From positions 1 to 64,000 of the forward strand of contig NZ_JAFFSU010000012.1 in the NCBI RefSeq assembly GCF_017948455.1: 64,000 nucleotides of DNA. Direction: 5' to 3'. The position numbers and the translations under genes are program-made. Below the pieces are notes generated by a model. The model had not been told where the DNA came from. It ran no database searches and worked only from the letters and a program-made list of their open reading frames with translations. Shown here in pieces: positions 60,471 to 64,000 of the stretch; the first letter of the stretch is position 1; each line of letters opens with the position of its first letter. This DNA is from Streptomyces sp. GESEQ-4. Its GTDB lineage: Bacteria; Actinomycetota; Actinomycetes; Streptomycetales; Streptomycetaceae.

Positions 60471-61695
60471 GGCGGACGCTCGTGGCGCGGGCGGCCTCGA
60501 CCAGGGGCGCCCACGCGTCGATGAGCAGCGCGTAGTCGTCCATGTCCCGGCGGGCCTCGATGAGCAGATTTTCCCGACGGTCCCGAATCTGATCCGCGAC
60601 GACCACGAACCGGCCGCCGAGCCTGCGATATGCACGCTCAAGGCTGTCGATCTTGGCCTCGTTGGGTTCCCGGTTCTGCCAGGTGCTCTCCCGGACGATC
60701 GCGGCGATCGCGGCGGGGCTGTCGTCGATCATCCGCTGGTAGATGAAGTGGAAGTAGTACATGGACAGGATGAATTTCGCGAACCGCAATTGGTAGGCCA
60801 GAAAACCAGCGTCAGTCTTGCGTTCGGAGGTGTGGAAATTGACGATGTGGCGGTTGTGAAGGACCCCGGGCAACCGGGCCTTGTCGGCGACGTGGATGAG
60901 GAAGTAGTCGCTACCGATGGTGTCGGTGGCCGGCGGCAGCGGAATCTTTTCGTGTAGCCCGTGGAAGCTGATGTTGTGCATGTCCACCCGCATCGGGTCG
61001 ACCACGGCGAGCACGGACCAGTCACCGGTGAACGGTTCCGAACCGGTGAACGACTCCTCGACCAGGGCGCGCTTCTCCTGTTCCGAGGTGCCGTCAGCAG
61101 CCCAAAGGCTGACCAGGTCGTAGTAGGCCTCGTAGTCGCGGATCTCACCGAGGTCCACGGACATCTCACCGACGAACGACGCGCCGACCATGGCCACTGT
61201 GGCGTCCTGCAACGACGGATCCAGCCGCTTCTCGACGGTCACGGCCTGGTGCGCCGGTTTACCGAGGGACAGCAGTTCCGCGTGGATCGGGAAGATTTTC
61301 TCCCCGTCGTACGTCTGGAAGAAGCTGTCCGAGTCGCGGCGGTGCACCGACTCGCATCCCAGGGCGGCCGCGATCAGGAAGGCGCGGTTGGTGCAGGCGC
61401 CGTACGAGAGGCCGTTTGGGAGCATCAGATCGGCCACAATGCCGGGCTTGGCGACATCGGAGCGCCGGATCACCCGCTGGAAGAACTCTCGCTGGGCCGA
61501 CTCGTCCAGGTGCCAAACGTTGTCCGCCCGGCTCAGTACGCGGGCATGTGCCGCAATGTCCGCGGACGAATCCAGGACCAGCAGGTACACCTCGACGTCG
61601 AAGTTTTTCGCGGCGTAGGCGGCCTCTTCGACCACCTCTGCGAGGGTGGCAACGCACTCCCGGTTCGTCGGCACGGTCAGGCAGACACGGCGCAC
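60463..61695 (-). CDS. GT-A-like glycosyltransferase-fold protein (DUF6271-like)
   Basis: The product is 410 aa from GTG 61695 (GGGAGG upstream). It opens RRVCLTVPTNRECVATLAEV, has a nucleotide-sugar-type beta strand (VEVYLLVLDSS) and a DxD motif Asp121-Ser-Asp123 (VHRRDSDSFF) after an aromatic-rich segment. The C-terminal half is helical with FAKFILSMYYFHFIYQRM. I associate the family with the uncharacterised DUF6271 proteins of actinobacterial biosynthetic clusters, from memory. It may glycosylate or otherwise modify the pathway intermediate. It overlaps both its neighbours. Confidence 0.7.
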   Translation of the reverse strand: MRRVCLTVPTNRECVATLAEVVEEAAYAAKNFDVEVYLLVLDSSADIAAHARVLSRADNVWHLDESAQREFFQRVIRRSDVAKPGIVADLMLPNGLSYGACTNRAFLIAAALGCESVHRRDSDSFFQTYDGEKIFPIHAELLSLGKPAHQAVTVEKRLDPSLQDATVAMVGASFVGEMSVDLGEIRDYEAYYDLVSLWAADGTSEQEKRALVEESFTGSEPFTGDWSVLAVVDPMRVDMHNISFHGLHEKIPLPPATDTIGSDYFLIHVADKARLPGVLHNRHIVNFHTSERKTDAGFLAYQLRFAKFILSMYYFHFIYQRMIDDSPAAIAAIVRESTWQNREPNEAKIDSLERAYRRLGGRFVVVADQIRDRRENLLIEARRDMDDYALLIDAWAPLVEAARATSVRHV

Positions 61696-61799
61696 GTCCG
61701 CACCTCCCGCCGCGATGTCAAGCGCAGCAGCGACAGTCGTGTGAGGACGGCGTCGAGATCAGGACTTAAAGAAGAAACGATCGACAAGAAGTCATTCAT
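61677..61799 (-). CDS. 40-aa ORF with a TTA codon, leader of the decarboxylase cluster
   Basis: ATG 61799 follows CCGGAGTGATGCG, a usable ribosome site. The peptide starts MNDFLSIVSSLSPDLDAVLT and ends REVRTCAVSA; it is amphipathic and overlaps the first 19 nt of the GT-like gene in another frame, implying translational coupling. Codon 11 is TTA (61767-61769), the rare leucine codon read by the bldA tRNA, so its translation would be developmentally controlled. It could be a regulatory leader, a small partner or a peptide substrate. A longer frame to 61958 is less likely. Confidence 0.45.
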   Translation of the reverse strand: MNDFLSIVSSLSPDLDAVLTRLSLLRLTSRREVRTCAVSA

Positions 61800-61887
61800 C
61801 GCATCACTCCGGTACTGCGTTGCAGCACTCTTCGGCGCGCAACCGGAAGGACACAGCTGCGCGCTACTGCTGGGGGTGGGCAGGGAA

Positions 61888-61917
61888 TTCTCTACGCCTA
61901 ACCTCAGGTGCTGAGGT
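61888..61917. promoter_or_regulatory. Palindrome and partial iron-box-like site before the cluster
   Basis: ACCTCA (61901-61906) and TGAGGT (61912-61917) form an inverted repeat. On the reverse strand 61906-61888 matches 13 of 19 positions of the DmdR/IdeR-type iron box, with one half nearly perfect (TGAGGTTAGGC). It lies about 90 nt upstream of the 40-aa ORF. No gene is seen from 61800 to 62117. Confidence 0.3.
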
Positions 61918-62117
61918 AAGGGGCCTGCTGTCCGGTGCAGAGGTCCTTTCAATTTCACCGAGGATCAATCTTTATTACTTGTGCAGAGTCTGTCAGGGGC
62001 ATGCCATAGAAACGGTCGACGTTCGGTATACCCGGTGCCGGGACACGTGTCGGTGACGGCCGAACCCTGGTTCTGGATCACTTTCCGGATACCGTTGGTG
62101 ATCTTCGCTCGGTCGCG

Positions 62118-62444
62118 ATGGCGATGGGCCTGCGGATGGCGAGGGCAGGCAATCCGTGGGGCACGGCCGCGATGTGGGTGCGAGACCGGTTGGACAGCCT
62201 GTTCACGAATGAGGACTTCGTCGGCTGGTATCCGGCCGGTGGACGCAGAGGGCTCTGGCCCGCGTTGCTGGCACTGGTGTCGGTGTTGCAGTGCGCGGAG
62301 AACCTCACGCTGCCCGGGCGGGAAGGCTCCCGCCCGGGCAGCGGCCGGGCCGCCTGCCGGCCGACCGCCCGATGCTGGACATCGAGGGCAACGAGTTCTG
62401 CATCGGCTGAGACGCCGCGAACGCGCCTTCGCCCTGCCCCATGA
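62118..62444 (+). pseudogene. IS1182-family transposase, N-terminal fragment
   Basis: The frame ARAGNPWGTAAMWVRDRLD, followed by NEDFVGWYPAGGRRGLWPA and LLALVSVLQCAENLT, is the conserved start of IS1182-type transposases. Similarity stops at about 62308, exactly where a perfect 15-bp hairpin begins (62309-62342). The catalytic domain is absent. Confidence 0.75.
62309..62342. repeat. Perfect 15-bp inverted repeat
   Basis: GCTGCCCGGGCGGGA (62309-62323) and TCCCGCCCGGGCAGC (62328-62342) pair without mismatch around AGGC. No T run follows. It interrupts the transposase remnant and could be a transplanted terminator stem or an IS-related scar. Confidence 0.85.
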
Positions 62445-62575
62445 GCCGGGCCTGGCGTGCTTGGCGTGCTTTATGGGACGCCTCGCCCACAGATGGACGC
62501 ATTGGGCTTCGATTTCACAATTGATGATGATATGGGCCGGTCCAATGTTCCGTACTCGAACGGAGAACGCCCCCC

Positions 62576-62857
62576 ATGCGCATCCGCACGCTCCTGACCG
62601 TAACCGCCATGACTGCCGCGGCAGTCCTCGGCAGCATTGGCCCAGCCGCTGCCGGGGACGAAGAGAACAGCGGCAGCGTCGTTCAGTCCGCTTCCGGGAA
62701 TGACCAGCCGGAGCATGTCGGAGATGAAATGCCGAGCTCGTCGCCTGAGCACGGCGTGAATCGAATCGGGGGCATTTCCGACCAACGCGAGATTCCGGCT
62801 GCGGAACGTCCTGACGAAGACGCAGGCGGCGGCCTGCTCAGCAGGCTGTTCAGCTGA
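62576..62857 (+). CDS. Small secreted acidic protein
   Basis: The product is 93 aa from ATG 62576 (GGAG upstream). A Sec signal peptide is clear: MRIRTLLTVTAMTAAAVLGS with a cleavage site near PAAAG (about residue 26). The mature part is acidic and disordered (many Ser, Glu, Asp) and ends with a short hydrophobic-basic tail LLSRLFS. No cysteines and no known motif. It resembles small secreted Streptomyces proteins of unknown role. Confidence 0.65.
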   Translation: MRIRTLLTVTAMTAAAVLGSIGPAAAGDEENSGSVVQSASGNDQPEHVGDEMPSSSPEHGVNRIGGISDQREIPAAERPDEDAGGGLLSRLFS

Positions 62858-62900
62858 GCGAACGCAAAGGCTGAGCCTCCTTACCTCGCCTCGGTCAGGC

Positions 62901-63698
62901 TTACGTCTCGGCCTGAAGTTGCATGTCGGCGAGTTCCGCTTCGAGGTGGGCCATGGCCTCGCCGCCGGCCATGAGGTCGGTGATCTGCTCCCGGGTGCGT
63001 TCGCCGTTGCGGAAGTCGTCGGCCTTCTGGCCGCGGATGAGGACGGCGAAGTGGTCGCCGACCATCATGGCGTGGCGGACGTTGTGGGTGACGAGGATGA
63101 CGGCTACGCCCTTGGCGCGGGCCTGCATGATGATCCGCAGGACGTGGGCGGCCTCCTTGACGCCGAGGGCGGCGGTGGGCTCGTCGAGGATGAGGACGTT
63201 GGCGCCGAAGTAGACGGCACGGGCGATGGCCAGGGCCTGGCGCTCACCGCCGGAGAGGCTGCCCACGAGACGGCCGCCGTCGGTGACGCGGGTGATGCCG
63301 AGGGACTGCATCTCTCGTACGGCGATCTCGCCGGCCAGCTTCTTGTCGAACAGCTTGAACGGGCCCCAGCCCTTGGTGGGTTCGGCGCCGACGAAGAAGC
63401 AGCGTCCGACGCCCATCAGCGGGAAGGTGCCGCCGAACTGGTGCACGGTGGCGATGCCCCGGTCGCCGGCGTCGCGCGGACTGTCGAGGACGACCGGTTC
63501 GCCGTTGATCTCGATCGTGCCGGTGGTGGGCTTGTGGAAGCCGGAGAGGATCTTGATCAGGGTCGACTTGCCGGCGCCGTTGTCGCCGAGCAGGCACAGC
63601 ACCTTGCCGGGCTCCACCTCGAGGGAGATGTCCTGCAGCGCGTCGGTGCCGAGGAAGGACTTGCTGATGCCGGTCAGGCGCAGAAGGGGTGCGGTCAT
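62901..63698 (-). CDS. Sugar ABC transporter ATP-binding protein (CUT2 type)
   Basis: The product is 265 aa from ATG 63698, 2 nt after the permease stop. It is a single ABC domain: Walker A LLGDNGAGKST, Q-loop region ATVHQFGGTFPLMGVGRC, signature LSGGERQALAIARAV, Walker B VLILDEPTAALG and H-loop ILVTHN. With only one ABC domain (ribose-type RbsA has two) it resembles FrcA-like fructose/ribose-type importers. Transport substrate not determined. It is the last gene of a unit that enters from beyond the window. Confidence 0.9.
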   Translation of the reverse strand: MTAPLLRLTGISKSFLGTDALQDISLEVEPGKVLCLLGDNGAGKSTLIKILSGFHKPTTGTIEINGEPVVLDSPRDAGDRGIATVHQFGGTFPLMGVGRCFFVGAEPTKGWGPFKLFDKKLAGEIAVREMQSLGITRVTDGGRLVGSLSGGERQALAIARAVYFGANVLILDEPTAALGVKEAAHVLRIIMQARAKGVAVILVTHNVRHAMMVGDHFAVLIRGQKADDFRNGERTREQITDLMAGGEAMAHLEAELADMQLQAET

Positions 63699-63700
63699 GG

Positions 63701-64000
63701 TCAGGCCTTCCTCGCGGATCGGGGCTTGTAGGACAGGGCGAGCCGGCGGAAGGTGTTGTTCATCAGGACCGCCGCGAGGATGAGGATGCCGAGGATCAGG
63801 CTGGCCCAGTCGGAGTTCCAACCGGTGTAGTAGATGCCCTGGTTGACGATGGCGAACGTCAGCGTGCCCAGTCCGACGCCGACGACGGAGCCGTATCCGC
63901 CGGTCAGCAGCACACCGCCGATGACCACGGCGATGATGGAATTGAAGACGAAGGACTGGCCGTTGGCGACCTGGGCGCCGTTGTAGAGGATGGTCTGGAT
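63701..64000 (-). CDS. Sugar ABC transporter permease (RbsC/FrcC-like), 3' part
   Basis: The C-terminal 99 residues are visible: VFNSIIAVVIGGVLLTGGYG, the conserved segment GSVVGVGLGTLTFAIVNQG and a last helix LILGILILAAVLMNN, ending KPRSARKA. This is the end of a BPD_transp_2 permease of the ribose/fructose importer class. It is truncated by the window edge and partnered with the ATPase gene downstream. Confidence 0.9.
   Translation of the reverse strand: MQTILYNGAQVANGQSFVFNSIIAVVIGGVLLTGGYGSVVGVGLGTLTFAIVNQGIYYTGWNSDWASLILGILILAAVLMNNTFRRLALSYKPRSARKA

Noticed and set aside
61800..61958. Upstream extension of the 40-aa ORF to 93 codons
   Set aside because: It lacks a ribosome site, has atypical composition and would place the candidate operator palindrome (61901-61917) inside the gene.

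Overview
The window is chromosomal DNA of a Streptomyces. GC content is very high, GTG and TTG starts are common, ATGA stop/start overlaps are frequent, and many genes match typical Streptomyces families. From memory only, the backbone order (asd, pepN, malQ, the chitosan operon csnR-K, a pknG-type kinase locus, ettA, ssbB and a pair of dynamin-like GTPases) resembles S. coelicolor around SCO2637-SCO2685. I could not verify that synteny here.

Layout. 1-8.2 kb: a partial PNPOx-like gene that runs into a 22-G tract, a VOC protein, a CGNR zinc-finger regulator, a large secreted S8 protease, an ECF sigma factor with a membrane partner, asd, and a DUF1203 protein. 8.2-21.7 kb: pepN, a flavin monooxygenase divergent from a TetR regulator across an array of 14-bp operator-like repeats, malQ, a PadR/ABC/FtsX unit, an HNH protein, an MscS channel and small genes. 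21.8-28.6 kb: the chitosan-oligosaccharide operon csnR-E-F-G-H-K, with a perfect csn-box palindrome upstream. 28.9-39.7 kb: a seven-gene signalling locus made of a GlnX-like membrane sensor, a GlnH-like binding protein, a helical protein, PknG, a PP2C phosphatase, a vWA protein and an FHA protein. 39.7-50.6 kb: a methyltransferase, a truncated globin, an ettA operon, a thioester-domain surface protein with a sortase signal, ssbB, and dynB/dynA-like GTPases.

50.9-57.3 kb is accessory DNA. A tRNA-Arg(TCT) gene is followed 4.8 kb later by a perfect 37-bp copy of its 3' half. These att repeats bracket a small integrative element: a decayed ORF, an unrecognised two-gene unit with a PD-(D/E)xK-like nuclease, a self-inhibited-type Fic protein and a frameshifted tyrosine integrase. 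Just beyond it lies a truncated paralogous integrase cut by IS30 and IS5 remnants, so a second element had integrated in tandem at the same tRNA. 57.6-61.8 kb is a compact reverse-strand cluster: a short TTA-containing ORF, a GT-A-like protein, an ornithine-decarboxylase/GNAT fusion and an MFS exporter. I read it as an uncharacterised small-molecule pathway. The window ends with an IS1182-type remnant, a small secreted protein and part of a sugar ABC importer.

The strongest leads are the PknG locus (three proteins share paired zinc-binding motifs, and PknG carries an SR-rich linker), the Fic/nuclease cargo of the tRNA-Arg element, and the decarboxylase-GNAT cluster. Short tandem duplications at gene 3' ends recur across the window.
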